Position numbers and translations under genes: made by a program. The notes under the pieces were generated by a model. That model did no database searches and was not told where the DNA came from. It saw only the letters and a program-made list of their open reading frames with translations. Source: Candidatus Caldarchaeum subterraneum (GTDB taxonomy: Archaea > Thermoproteota > Nitrososphaeria_A > Caldarchaeales > Caldarchaeaceae). Taken from it: DNA of 48,659 nucleotides. How positions within the stretch are numbered: the stretch's first letter is position 1; every line of letters starts with the position of its first letter. Of the stretch, positions 6,820 through 15,211 are shown piece after piece. The stretch lies in contig CALHAG010000016.1 of NCBI GenBank assembly GCA_937934305.1, forward strand, positions 1 through 48,659, in the 5' to 3' direction.

Positions 6820-8133
6820 CAACGGCGTGCCCGAAACCTGCTCAGCATCATACCACACCCTAACAAGAGGCTTCCCACAATCTATTAACTTGGTGAAATC
6901 GGCGGGGCTCGCGGAAACTATCATCTCTGCCTCGACTCTCCTGAGAGTTTCGCCAAGGTCTCTTAACTGCTCCTCGGTGTAGCCCAGAGCGGGAACAACC
7001 GGCCCTAGATGAGTATATTCTCGGTATAGTTTGGCTATGGTTCCGACGGCGTAGGGCCGTGGGTCGACGATTGATGCGCCCGCGTTTACGGCTGCTATGT
7101 AGCCGGCTCCCACACTCATCCCACCATGTGTGACCGACGGCGAATCCTCTACCACGACGACCCTTCGTCCTCTAAGCGATGCATCATCCTCTATACGTAT
7201 CTTGGAAGCCGTGGATACGACCTCCGCCCTAGGGTTCAAGCTTCTCACGATCTCAACTGCTTTGTCGAGCTGCTCCTTCGAAACTTTGTCAACCTTGTGC
7301 AAGACTACTACGTCGGCCATGTAGATGTTGGCCTCTCCTGGGTAGCTGTTGGTTATCAGTTCAGGCCGTGTCGCGTCTACAACGGTTATGTGGAGGTCTG
7401 GCCAGTAGAAGGGCAGGTCGTTGTTTCCACCATCCCAGACAATCACATCACCCTCTTTTTCAGCCTCCCTGAGAACCATCTCATAGTCGACGCCTGTGTA
7501 GACTATGTTGCCTTCTCGGAGATGCGGCTCAATCTCCTCCCGCTCCTCGATGCTGCATCTGTGAATTTCAAGGTCGTCTAGGCTGGAGAAACGTTGCACG
7601 ACCTGCTTCTCTAAAACGCCATATGGCATGGGGTGGCGGACGACAACGGGTTTAACACCCTTTTCCCTGAGAAGCTTGACGAGCAGCCGCGATACTGTGC
7701 TTTTCCCAGCACCGGTCTTCACAGCCGTAACCGCTACAACCTTCTTCCTTGACCTGAGCATTGTTGAGCGCGGGCCTAGAAGCATGAAGTCGCAACCCAG
7801 CGCAAGGACCTTGGAAGCCTTGTTCATCAACTCTACATGGGTAAGGTCGCTGTAGGAGAACGCAACAAGTCTGACGCCATGTCTCTCAACTATTTCTGGA
7901 AGCCTCTCTTCATCATATATGGGTATGCCGTCGGGGTAGAGTGGGCCAGAGAGTGTAGGGGGATAAACACGTCCAGCTATGCCAGGTATCTGAGCTGCCG
8001 TAAACGCCACAACCTCATATCGCTCGTTACCTCGGAAGAAGACGTTGAAGTTATGGAAATCGTGGGGCCTTCAGAGAAGGGCCCTGTCACGTCCCGCGGC
8101 TCCCATGATCACGGTTTTGACACGATCCGCCAT
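6796..8133 (-). CDS. COG2403-type P-loop protein (cyclic 2,3-diphosphoglycerate synthetase-like), reading frame interrupted by UGA
   Basis: Archaeal P-loop protein of the COG2403 group, often named as a GTPase related to cyclic 2,3-diphosphoglycerate synthetase; its true function is unsettled. The uninterrupted part runs from GTG 8010 (404 residues) with a P-loop KTGAGKST, a MAD-VV-hKVD guanine-type motif region and a strongly conserved VVEDSPSVTHGGM segment. The conserved N-terminus, however, lies upstream in the same frame: ATG 8133 begins MADRVKTVIMGAAGRD, and after a 27-base insert (8059-8085) containing TGA at 8071-8073 the frame continues FHNFNVFFRGNERYEVVAF into the GTG region. A gttaaaagg box centred about 8159, 26 bases from ATG 8133, supports that ATG as the transcript start. 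So either the stop is bypassed, or the insert is removed, or the gene is a truncated remnant. It interrupts the lysJ-lysK order on the opposite strand. Confidence 0.8.
8059..8085 (-). other. 27-base in-frame insert with UGA and hairpin inside the COG2403 gene
   Basis: Between the codons for GRD and FHNFN of the conserved motif there are nine extra codons (R A L L stop R P H D). The DNA folds into a hairpin at 8061-8091: CGTG pairs with CACG, GGGC with GCCC and CTTC with GAAG around a TCT loop, with an ACA bulge on one arm and a single C bulge; the UGA (8073-8071) begins in the loop. The insert is flanked by GAC and GAT, both Asp codons. I tested all four possible cut registers for a strict archaeal bulge-helix-bulge intron and none fits. 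Confidence 0.7.
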
Positions 8134-8216
8134 GCTTATCCAATCGTATCTGGTGTTAAAAGGGTTGCGTAAACACTTAATACAAAACTGTTTCACCAAG
8201 TTTTCTGGAAAAAGGA

Positions 8217-9299
8217 TTGAACGCGGTGGAAATCCACAGGGAGACAGCGGTCTCGACGCTTGTCCAGCTTCTCGAAGTTTACACACCGCCGGGGGAGGAG
8301 CGTAGGCTTGAGCGAACATGGTTCAGGGTCTGCAGCGACCTTGGTTACAGAGATTTTTGGCGGGATGAGGTGGGCAACTATTTCGCGGCCGCGGGAAGTG
8401 GCGGGAGGACGGTTATGCTGGTGAGCCACGTTGACACCGTTCCCGGGGAGCTTCGTGTCCGTGTTTCCGAGGGCAAGGTCTATGGCAGAGGCGCGGTTGA
8501 CGCCAAAGGCCCTCTCTCGGCCATGCTTCTCGCAGGAAGCGCAGCCGCATCAAAACTGAAAAACATCCGCCTCATAGTTGCCGGGCTGGTGGATGAGGAG
8601 GGCAATGGCTACGGTGCTAAGAAGCTTGTCGAAGAAGGTCTCGAAGCAGACGCTATAATCATAGGCGAGCCAACCGGGACAACTGGAATCGCCCTCTCAT
8701 ACAGAGGAAGCCTGAGCATAAAGGTGAGGGCCCAGGCACGTGGAGGCCATGCCTCAGCCCCCTACATCGCCGAATCGGCTCTCGAGAAAATTCTCCATTT
8801 ATGGAAACTTGTAGAAGAACACTATGGCGGGAAGAGGTATGAGGAGGTGACCTCCGCCCTCACAACGCTTCACGCTGGTGACTGGGTGAGCAGAATACCT
8901 GACAAAGCCGAGGGAAGCATCAACATCAGGTTCCCCCATCCATACAGCTCGAAGGAGATACTGTCAAAGCTGGAGGAGTTCGTGAAGATAGCTGACTGCC
9001 AGATAGAGGTCATCGACGTGACAGAGCCCGTGGTCACCAACGTGAACAACCTTGCTGCGAGAGCGCTTCAGAGGGCTATGCTCAGGCTGGGGCTGAAGCC
9101 GCGCATCGTGAAGAAAACTGGGACAAGCGACATGAACACACTCGTAGCCGTGACACCCAACATCGTTGCATGCGGACCCGGCGACTCAACCCTAGCCCAC
9201 ACATCCGCCGAAGCAGTCGAAATAAAAGACATCATGACAGCGGCCCAGATATATGTGGAGTTCGTCAGAGAGATGGACTCAGCTCAGCAATCTCTTTAA
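8217..9299 (+). CDS. lysK: LysW-lysine/ornithine hydrolase LysK (M20 peptidase)
   Basis: Metallopeptidase of the M20/ArgE family that releases lysine (or ornithine) from LysW. The 360 residues carry the first zinc ligand in LVSHVDTVPG, the bridging Asp in GRGAVDAKGP, the catalytic Glu pair in GLVDEEGNG, a further ligand in GEPTG, the dimerisation-domain His in ARGGHASAP and the last His in STLAHTSAEAVE. TTG 8217 gives the longest frame, preceded by AAAGGA at 8211-8216; GTG 8226 is possible. It has its own promoter region (ttaata near 8177-8182), separate from lysW-lysX-lysJ. Its stop overlaps the 3' end of the convergent argH by 21 bases. Confidence 0.9.
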   Translation: MNAVEIHRETAVSTLVQLLEVYTPPGEERRLERTWFRVCSDLGYRDFWRDEVGNYFAAAGSGGRTVMLVSHVDTVPGELRVRVSEGKVYGRGAVDAKGPLSAMLLAGSAAASKLKNIRLIVAGLVDEEGNGYGAKKLVEEGLEADAIIIGEPTGTTGIALSYRGSLSIKVRAQARGGHASAPYIAESALEKILHLWKLVEEHYGGKRYEEVTSALTTLHAGDWVSRIPDKAEGSINIRFPHPYSSKEILSKLEEFVKIADCQIEVIDVTEPVVTNVNNLAARALQRAMLRLGLKPRIVKKTGTSDMNTLVAVTPNIVACGPGDSTLAHTSAEAVEIKDIMTAAQIYVEFVREMDSAQQSL

Positions 9300-10712
9300 A
9301 CAATCTTCGAGAACACGCCGCTCCACTTCTACACGGTTTCTAATCTCCTCAACCGTTTTGAGGAGCTTTTCAACGTTCTCGGAGACCATGGTTGGGTTTG
9401 CCGAGCCAGGTGCCGTGTAGCGTTTAACGGCGGCGTCTGGGTTCATCAGAGAAAGAACTTCCCCGATTGCGTATAGTGGTTTTAGCCCATGCTCTTGGAA
9501 GATTGTGTCGAGCCTCTCCTGTGTGAGGTTTTGTTCGGCGATGCTTCGGCTGATTTTCGCCGCTATCTGATGTGCTTTCCTGAAGCCTATTCCATGTTTC
9601 AGGGTTAGGTGGTTTGCGAGCTCGACTGCGGCCGTGGGAGGGGCGCAGGCCTCCCAGGCCTTCTCCCTGTTAACCTCAATTTTCTCCACGAGTTTTCTCA
9701 TCATATGGAGGCTTTCAGAAACCTCTCTAAAAGCCTGCCAAACCTTCGGAGTCACCTGCTGTAGGTCAAGGTTGTAGCCGCTCGGCTGCCGCGACAAAAT
9801 CCCCGAAACCGTGGCGAGAAGCCCCAGCACCTCCGAGGCCTTTGTCCTCATTATCTCGGCTACGACGGGGTTTCTCTTCTGCGGCATGATGCTGCTGGTG
9901 GCGGCGAGCTCCTCAGGTATCTGGATGAGGCCGAACTCCTCCGACGCGTAGAGAACAATCTCCTCAGCGAATGAGGATAGAACCAAGGCTGTGACATGTA
10001 GAGGAGACAGAACTAGGGTAAGAAATTCGCGGGAAGCCGTGGCCTCAAGGGCGTTCAAGCTCGTTCTCCTAAACCCGAGGAGCTGAGCTATGTATTCGCG
10101 GTCCACGGGCACGGATGTTCCCGCAACAGCCGCGGAGCCGAGGGGAGACTCCTCACATGCCTCAAGCATGGTGAGAAGTGAGTTGCAGCACCTCAGTAGG
10201 CGGATTGCATAGGACTGTAAAACAAACCCGAACGTAGCGGGAGCGGCTCTCTGGAGATGGGTGTAAACAGGGAAAACCGTGGCCGCATGCTCGCCGCTTT
10301 TCCTCACAAGCGATTCAACAGCATCGAGCGCCATATCAGCGATTTTGTATGCTCTACGTCTCACCTCGATTTTCACGGCCGCGACGACCGCGTCATTCCT
10401 GCTTTTGCCGAGAGCGAGCATCTCAGCGGCCTCGGGTGCTTTTTCGGAAAGAAGTTGCTCGAGATAGATGTGGATATCCTCTACTGTGGGTGGTGGTGTT
10501 TGCCGAGTTTGGAGAAGATGTCTCAGGGTTGTGAGAGCCTTTTCCGCCGACTCCCTGTTTAGGAGGCCTTGTTTCTCGAGCATTTTGATGTGGGCCGCGT
10601 TGACGTAAACCGTGGTCTCGTAAATTTCTGTGTCGAATGCCGCGGATGATGTGTAGCGTGCCGCGTCCTCATCCATCCCTCGCGATAACGCCGCTCTATG
10701 TGGCGCATCCAT
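9279..10712 (-). CDS. argH: Argininosuccinate lyase
   Basis: Last step of arginine synthesis: cleaves argininosuccinate to arginine and fumarate. The 477-residue length fits. It shows the fumarase/aspartase-superfamily signature SSIMPQKRNP with the mobile catalytic-serine loop, the AGTSVPVDRE region, and TVFPVYTHLQRA with the His of the active site. The start ATG 10712 is 3 bases after the argG stop, so argG-argH are one operon. Being beside the lysXWZYJK genes, it supports the view that the LysW route also feeds ornithine to arginine here. Confidence 0.95.
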   Translation of the reverse strand: MDAPHRAALSRGMDEDAARYTSSAAFDTEIYETTVYVNAAHIKMLEKQGLLNRESAEKALTTLRHLLQTRQTPPPTVEDIHIYLEQLLSEKAPEAAEMLALGKSRNDAVVAAVKIEVRRRAYKIADMALDAVESLVRKSGEHAATVFPVYTHLQRAAPATFGFVLQSYAIRLLRCCNSLLTMLEACEESPLGSAAVAGTSVPVDREYIAQLLGFRRTSLNALEATASREFLTLVLSPLHVTALVLSSFAEEIVLYASEEFGLIQIPEELAATSSIMPQKRNPVVAEIMRTKASEVLGLLATVSGILSRQPSGYNLDLQQVTPKVWQAFREVSESLHMMRKLVEKIEVNREKAWEACAPPTAAVELANHLTLKHGIGFRKAHQIAAKISRSIAEQNLTQERLDTIFQEHGLKPLYAIGEVLSLMNPDAAVKRYTAPGSANPTMVSENVEKLLKTVEEIRNRVEVERRVLEDCLKRLLS

Positions 10713-10715
10713 CAG

Positions 10716-11900
10716 CTACTCCTTCTCCCTCAGACTGCTAAGCCGTGTCTCGAGGCTCCACAGCTTTGAAAAGCCTTCACCAGCCCTCTGGTCAAAAACA
10801 CTCTCACGAGCATAGGTGATGTATTTTGGCGAGTAGAGCGGCTTCTCTCCACGCCGACCAACTACCCGCAGCGAGCCTTTGTAAAGCCTTAGACGCACCT
10901 CCCCATCCAACCCCTTCTGCGACTCGTCGATAAACGCGTCAAGAGCCTTTCGCAGCGGGTCCATCCATAGACCCGAGTAGACAAGATCCGCCCAAAGGTT
11001 ATCCACCTGCTGCTTGAATGCTTGGAACCGTCTCCCAAGAAACATCTTCTCAAGATCCATGTGCGCGTTGATTAGGATGAGGGCCGCGGGGACCTCGTAA
11101 ACCTCTCGGGACTTTAGGCCAACGACGCGGTCCTCTACATGGTCGACCAACCCGTAGCCATGCATCCCTCCCAACACATTCAGCATTCTAACAAGTGTCA
11201 CGAGATCTTTTCTGTCGCCGTTGATGTATTCGGGGACACCGTTTCTGAAGCCTATGGTGAATTCCTCGGGCTTGTCAGGTGTTTGGTCGAGGGGTTTAAC
11301 GAGTTTGAAAGCCTCGGTTGGCGGCTCCGTCCATGGGTCTTCGAGTTCAGCGGCCTCTATAGAGCGGCCCCAGAGGTTCTCATCTATGCTGAAGCGGCTT
11401 TTGACAGGGTTGACGGGAAGGTTGTGCTCCAGTGCATACTCGATCTCCTCATCTCTGCTCATATTCCACTCTCTTACAGGAGCGATTATCTTGAGGTCCG
11501 GTGCAACGGCTGCGAAGGTCGCGTCAAACCGCAGCTGGTCGTTCCCTTTCCCCGTGCATCCATGGGCAACCGCGTCACATCCCTCCTTCAAAGCAACCTT
11601 CGCAGTCTCTTCGGCTATCAAAGGCCTGCTCAAAGCAGATGAAAGAGGATAGCTCCTTTCATACATCGCGTTCGCCTTAATCGCCCGTGAAAGAAACTCG
11701 TCGGCAAATTTTTTCTTCGCATCTATGCTGTAGTGCTTGACGGCGCCGCTTTTGTAAGCCTTCTCCTCTATTTCGGAAAAATCCTCATCCTGTCCAACGT
11801 CGACTGTAACTGTCACCACCTCGGCGTTGTATCTCTGGCTTATCCACTTAATCATCACAGTTGTGTCAAGTCCACCGCTGTAAGCTAACGCCACCTTCAT
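10716..11900 (-). CDS. argG: Argininosuccinate synthase
   Basis: ATP-dependent ligase that makes argininosuccinate from citrulline and aspartate. The 394 residues start with the PP-loop ATP site AYSGGLDTTVMIKW, followed by the conserved HGCTGKGNDQLRF (citrulline/aspartate site) and the SRFSIDENLWGRSIE segment. The ATG at 11900 directly precedes the first strand. It is the promoter-proximal gene of the argG-argH pair and starts 32 bases after the stop of the hypothetical at 11933-12343, so all five minus-strand genes from 13428 down may belong to one transcript. Confidence 0.96.
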   Translation of the reverse strand: MKVALAYSGGLDTTVMIKWISQRYNAEVVTVTVDVGQDEDFSEIEEKAYKSGAVKHYSIDAKKKFADEFLSRAIKANAMYERSYPLSSALSRPLIAEETAKVALKEGCDAVAHGCTGKGNDQLRFDATFAAVAPDLKIIAPVREWNMSRDEEIEYALEHNLPVNPVKSRFSIDENLWGRSIEAAELEDPWTEPPTEAFKLVKPLDQTPDKPEEFTIGFRNGVPEYINGDRKDLVTLVRMLNVLGGMHGYGLVDHVEDRVVGLKSREVYEVPAALILINAHMDLEKMFLGRRFQAFKQQVDNLWADLVYSGLWMDPLRKALDAFIDESQKGLDGEVRLRLYKGSLRVVGRRGEKPLYSPKYITYARESVFDQRAGEGFSKLWSLETRLSSLREKE

Positions 11901-11932
11901 GGCTTCTCAAATGAGATGACCTATTCTTAAGC

Positions 11933-12343
11933 CTAACCAGTGTCTTCACCAGACTTGGCGGCTGTCTCATCAATTTTCCTGAGAATAGTATCCCTTCTCA
12001 GTATGCCTGCTTCCAGAAGGTTAACCACCGAATTGGGGGAAGCAGTGCCTGTGAGTCGTCCGAAAGGGCCCTTTATCTGCCTCCACTTCAAGTCGGTGTT
12101 ACCGCTCTTGGACCGGTAAATCACTCCGAGAACATCGGCGACCTTCACAAACTTGACGTCACGCATCTCACGCAGCGGAACCTTTGACACCGCTTCGACA
12201 TAGATGGTGCCGTGCTCAGGATCTCTTTCGGGAAAAACCGATGTGTCATGCAGATAGGCTGCGGGCATGTAGGATGCACAAGTATTCAGTATGATGAATT
12301 GCCTGAATTTCTCGAGATGAGTCTTTTCATCGATTTCAACCAT
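11933..12343 (-). CDS. Hypothetical protein, 136 aa
   Basis: I do not recognise the family. It is a soluble protein without signal peptide or membrane segment; the N-terminal half holds a FIILNTCASYMPAAYLHD stretch and the middle a beta-rich region (IYVEAVSKVPLREM, VKFVKVADVLGVIYRS). It sits 3 bases after the PDCD5-like gene and before argG, all on the minus strand, so it is probably translated from the same transcript. No functional inference is made from the sequence. Confidence 0.62.
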   Translation of the reverse strand: MVEIDEKTHLEKFRQFIILNTCASYMPAAYLHDTSVFPERDPEHGTIYVEAVSKVPLREMRDVKFVKVADVLGVIYRSKSGNTDLKWRQIKGPFGRLTGTASPNSVVNLLEAGILRRDTILRKIDETAAKSGEDTG

Positions 12344-12346
12344 TTT

Positions 12347-12688
12347 TTACCACCCTGTGTTGCGCGACCTGAATTCTATTCGTGTCTCTTTCTTCTTTGG
12401 CATGATTTTGTCAAGGATTAGTTTGAGAGTTTCGTCGTCCACGGGGAGCCTGATGTTGCCTGTCTGGGAGACCTGAATAAGGTAGGTTTCAACCCTCTCG
12501 GCTATGTCGGGTTTGATGAGCTTGAGGTTGTTGAGCCTCTGCCTCGCCTCAGGTGTGAGTATGGCTCTCATTACGGCGGCTCGCTCAAGCTCCCTCTGCC
12601 TACGGGCCTGTTCCTCGGCAGCCCTCGCCTGAAGCTCGGCCATCTTTTGCTGACGTATTCTTTCCAGCTCCTCGTCTTCAGCCGACAT
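12347..12688 (-). CDS. PDCD5/TFAR19-family DNA-binding protein
   Basis: Small archaeal homologue of eukaryotic PDCD5, a nucleic-acid-binding or chaperone-associated protein. The N-terminal ~45 residues are a highly charged helix (EDEELERIRQQKMAEL, then many Glu/Arg/Ala), followed by the family core RAILTPEARQRLNNLKLIKP and a PVDDETLKLILDKI helix, with a basic tail. The frame extends to TTG 12697, but ATG 12688 is chosen: an AT-rich tttatctct box centred near 12715 is 27 bases away, as for leaderless archaeal genes, and the protein then begins MSAEDEELERI as usual for the family. In many archaea this gene lies with ribosomal-protein genes; here it lies with PAC2 and arginine genes. Confidence 0.88.
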   Translation of the reverse strand: MSAEDEELERIRQQKMAELQARAAEEQARRQRELERAAVMRAILTPEARQRLNNLKLIKPDIAERVETYLIQVSQTGNIRLPVDDETLKLILDKIMPKKKETRIEFRSRNTGW

Positions 12689-12726
12689 CCTGTCCAAAAT
12701 CCGTTATTCTAAGAGATAAATTTAAC

Positions 12727-13428
12727 CTAAACGGCCTCGTATTCCATCAAACTAAGTAGATAAGCTTTTGAAAGCTCTTCCGCCGAAGGAATCTTTATCG
12801 AGAGGTTGAGAAGCTTCGCCACAGCTTCTACGGCTCTTTTAGCGGCGAAGAAGTCTGGAGCCATTTCAGCGGTTTCGACCAGCATGGAGAAGTTCTTCAA
12901 CCCAGCCTCTGAAGCGAGAACCGTGAGAAGCCCCGCGGCGCCGACAATCTGTCCACTATATCTCACCCCATCCACCACTTTCATCCACCGCTCCAGCAGC
13001 TCCTCGTCAGTCGAGGAGCAGTAGACCGTTCTTTTCTCTGAAACCGTTTCCTTACCGTATCCCCCGATGGTGAAAACTGTTGAGCAGCCGATGTCTTTCG
13101 CTACCTGGATTATCTTGGTGCAGAGGTCGTATTGTCCGTAGCTGGTCGAGGGCTGTGCGTTGCCGTATAGAATGAGAAGCGGAGGGTCATGCTCAGCGAC
13201 ATAGATGTCTGCGAAACTGAAGATGATTTTGCCCTCTGAGATGTATCCAATGGCGGGGAAAAACGGTGAGTAGAACCTGACAACTTTCCTCGCCTTGAGG
13301 TTTTTGAGAAGATAGGCAACCGCGACCTTCGCCACAAGACCTATGCCCGGCAACCCCTCCACCAAAATACCGTCAGAAACCCTTACGTCCCTGCCCCCGT
13401 CCACAAAGCTTACCTCTGTCTCCAGCAT
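12727..13428 (-). CDS. PAC2-family (proteasome assembly chaperone-like) protein
   Basis: 233-residue protein of the archaeal PAC2 / COG2047 group, related in fold to the eukaryotic proteasome assembly chaperone PAC2. Visible family landmarks are VEGLPGIGLVAKVAVAYL near the N-terminus (typical GIGLVG turn), the FSPFFPAI-like FYSPFFPAIGY segment, TIGGYGKE and GAAGLLTVLASEAG, and a C-terminal EMAPDFFAAKRAVEAVAKLL. The ATG 13428 has a TATA-like attattaa about 27 bases upstream (near 13455), back-to-back with the tgtA promoter. Its biochemical role in archaea is not established. Confidence 0.85.
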   Translation of the reverse strand: MLETEVSFVDGGRDVRVSDGILVEGLPGIGLVAKVAVAYLLKNLKARKVVRFYSPFFPAIGYISEGKIIFSFADIYVAEHDPPLLILYGNAQPSTSYGQYDLCTKIIQVAKDIGCSTVFTIGGYGKETVSEKRTVYCSSTDEELLERWMKVVDGVRYSGQIVGAAGLLTVLASEAGLKNFSMLVETAEMAPDFFAAKRAVEAVAKLLNLSIKIPSAEELSKAYLLSLMEYEAV

Positions 13429-13505
13429 ACTGACCCTACTTCCAACACCGTGTTAATAATTGTTTACGCCTCGACTATATAAATGGAGAACCTCCACACA
13501 CCGTG
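13429..13505. promoter_or_regulatory. Divergent promoters of the PAC2 gene and tgtA
   Basis: Two TATA-like elements face away from each other: ttaataat at 13453-13460 for the minus-strand PAC2 gene (about 27 bases from its ATG) and tatataaa at 13476-13483 for tgtA (about 27 bases from ATG 13506). Both spacings fit leaderless mRNAs. Confidence 0.55.
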
Positions 13506-15062
13506 ATGAAGGCCGAGCTGGAGGTGAAGCACAAAGACCTTTTGGCGCGTGTTGGAACGCTTCACGTAGGAGGAAAAAAGGTTGAGACACCTGCCTTCGT
13601 TCCCGTGATAAACCCCGTGAGCCAAGTTGTTCCACCTGAAGAAATGAGGAGAAAATTCAGGTGTGGAATAGTCATCACGAACGCTTACATTTTGTTTAAA
13701 AGGTTTCGGTCAAGAGCTGTTGAGGAGGGTGTTCACAGGATTATCGGCTTCGACGGCGTGGTCATGACCGACTCCGGCGGCTACCAGGTGCTTGTCTACG
13801 GCGATGTCGAGGCCTCGCCCGATGATATCGCGTTTTTCCAAGAAGCTATTGGCTCGGACATAGCTGTGCCCCTTGATAGGCCGACGGGTTTGGTGGGCCG
13901 TCGAGAGGCCGAGAAAACTGTTGAGGAGACTCTCGCTAATGTGAGGCGGACTGTTGAGCTTGTGGGGCATGATGGACGCTGTGTCTGGGTGGGGCCTATA
14001 CAGGGTGGACTGTACTGGGACCTTGTCCAAAAATGTGTCGAAGAGTATAAGCGACTCGGCTTTAGCCTCTACTGTCTCGGCAGCCCAACCCCGTTGATGA
14101 CCGCCTACAGATACCGCGAGCTTGTCTCGATGATAACCACGACGCGTCAGGTGCTCGGCACCGTCAAACCCCTCCACCTCTTCGGCGCAGGACACCCCAT
14201 GATGTTTGGGCTGGCAGTTGCTCTTGGTGTGGACATGTTTGACTCGGCTTCTTACGCTCTTTTCGCCAAAGAGGGCCGCTACATTTTGCCCGAGGGAACT
14301 GTACGCTTGGAGCAGCTCAGCTACTTGCCCTGCAGCTGCGAGGTCTGCACACGGTTTTCGGCGAAAGAGCTGCGAGAGCTCGAAAGCGGAGAACGGTTTA
14401 GAAACCTTGCACTCCACAATCTGTCCGTCTGTTTTCAGGAGGTCGAGGCAATTAAGCAGGCTATTTGGGAGGGCAGGTTGTATGAGATGCTGGAGAGAAA
14501 GGCACGCTCACATCCAGCCGTCTATGAAGCATTTCAACAAATCATCACTGACGAGGAAACGCTAAAAACCATGGCCCAGCATACACCGATCTCAAAACGG
14601 CGAGGGCTGTTTCTTTTCGACGCCACAAGTTTGCAGAGACCCGAATACAGGAGGATGGTTGAGTGGGTGAAGCGCTGGAGCCCTTCATGCGTAGAGGCCG
14701 CTGTCCTAGTCAGCCACAGAGCAGTCACCAACAAAAAGCCTGAAAAGCTGTTTGACCAGGTTGCACAGGTGGTGGGTGACGGCTGTTTCGAAGTATTTGT
14801 CCACGACACACCATATGGATTGGTGCCGCTCTCGCTCTACCACGTTTTCCCCATCTCCCAAACAACATATCCCGAAACACTTGTCAAGCAACTTGAAGAC
14901 AGAATCTTCCGCGAAGCAGCCGAAACCCTCTCCAAACACGGCTTCAAAAAAATAATCATCATCGAGACAAAACGAGAAACCTACCCCGGATACAGCCGCA
15001 AACTGGCCCACAGTCTACAAACCCGCCTACATCGGCAAATCATCTACACAACGTCTAAATAG
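13503..15062 (+). CDS. tgtA: Archaeosine tRNA-guanine transglycosylase TgtA
   Basis: Exchanges guanine at position 15 of archaeal tRNA for preQ0, the first tRNA-bound step of archaeosine synthesis. The catalytic TIM barrel (residues ~1-340) has the substrate Asp in MTDSGGYQVL, PLDRPT, the GPIQGG motif, the LFGAGHP turn and the nucleophile region DMFDSASY, followed by the zinc site CSCEVC and a His in ALHNLS. Residues ~350-519 match the C1/C2 accessory region only loosely. At 519 residues it is shorter than full archaeal TgtA and I see no C-terminal PUA domain, so that domain may be missing or encoded elsewhere. ATG 13506 is favoured over GTG 13503 because of the TATA box at 13476-13483. Confidence 0.92.
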   Translation: MMKAELEVKHKDLLARVGTLHVGGKKVETPAFVPVINPVSQVVPPEEMRRKFRCGIVITNAYILFKRFRSRAVEEGVHRIIGFDGVVMTDSGGYQVLVYGDVEASPDDIAFFQEAIGSDIAVPLDRPTGLVGRREAEKTVEETLANVRRTVELVGHDGRCVWVGPIQGGLYWDLVQKCVEEYKRLGFSLYCLGSPTPLMTAYRYRELVSMITTTRQVLGTVKPLHLFGAGHPMMFGLAVALGVDMFDSASYALFAKEGRYILPEGTVRLEQLSYLPCSCEVCTRFSAKELRELESGERFRNLALHNLSVCFQEVEAIKQAIWEGRLYEMLERKARSHPAVYEAFQQIITDEETLKTMAQHTPISKRRGLFLFDATSLQRPEYRRMVEWVKRWSPSCVEAAVLVSHRAVTNKKPEKLFDQVAQVVGDGCFEVFVHDTPYGLVPLSLYHVFPISQTTYPETLVKQLEDRIFREAAETLSKHGFKKIIIIETKRETYPGYSRKLAHSLQTRLHRQIIYTTSK

Positions 15063-15094
15063 GTCTAATACCAAAAAATTCGCCGAAAAACCCC

Positions 15095-15168
15095 GGGCCG
15101 GTGGTCTAGCCTGGTATGACGCCACCCTGACGCGGTGGAGGTCGGCGGTTCAAGTCCGCCCCGGCCCA
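15095..15168 (+). tRNA. tRNA-Val (anticodon GAC)
   Basis: A full cloverleaf of 74 bases without intron. The acceptor arm GGGCCGG pairs with CCGGCCC, with discriminator A; the anticodon stem CCACC/GGTGG closes the loop CTGACGC, placing GAC at 34-36, which reads GUC valine codons; the T arm GGCGG/CCGCC closes a TTCAAGT loop. The CCA end is not encoded. It lies 32 bases after tgtA on the same strand. Confidence 0.93.
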
Positions 15169-15211
15169 CTACACATGAATTAAGCTTATTTTGCGCTAAG
15201 ACGTTATATCA

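Noticed and set aside
8059-8085. Strict bulge-helix-bulge archaeal intron in the COG2403 gene
   Set aside because: All four cut registers that restore the motif were tested by eye and none gives two 3-base bulges separated by four pairs; the hairpin is an unbroken stem with bulges mainly on one arm.
8071-8319. A separate 82-residue minus-strand protein upstream of the COG2403 gene
   Set aside because: Only its last 20 residues, from ATG 8133, are protein-like, and they are the N-terminus of the COG2403 gene before the UGA; the earlier part overlaps lysK.
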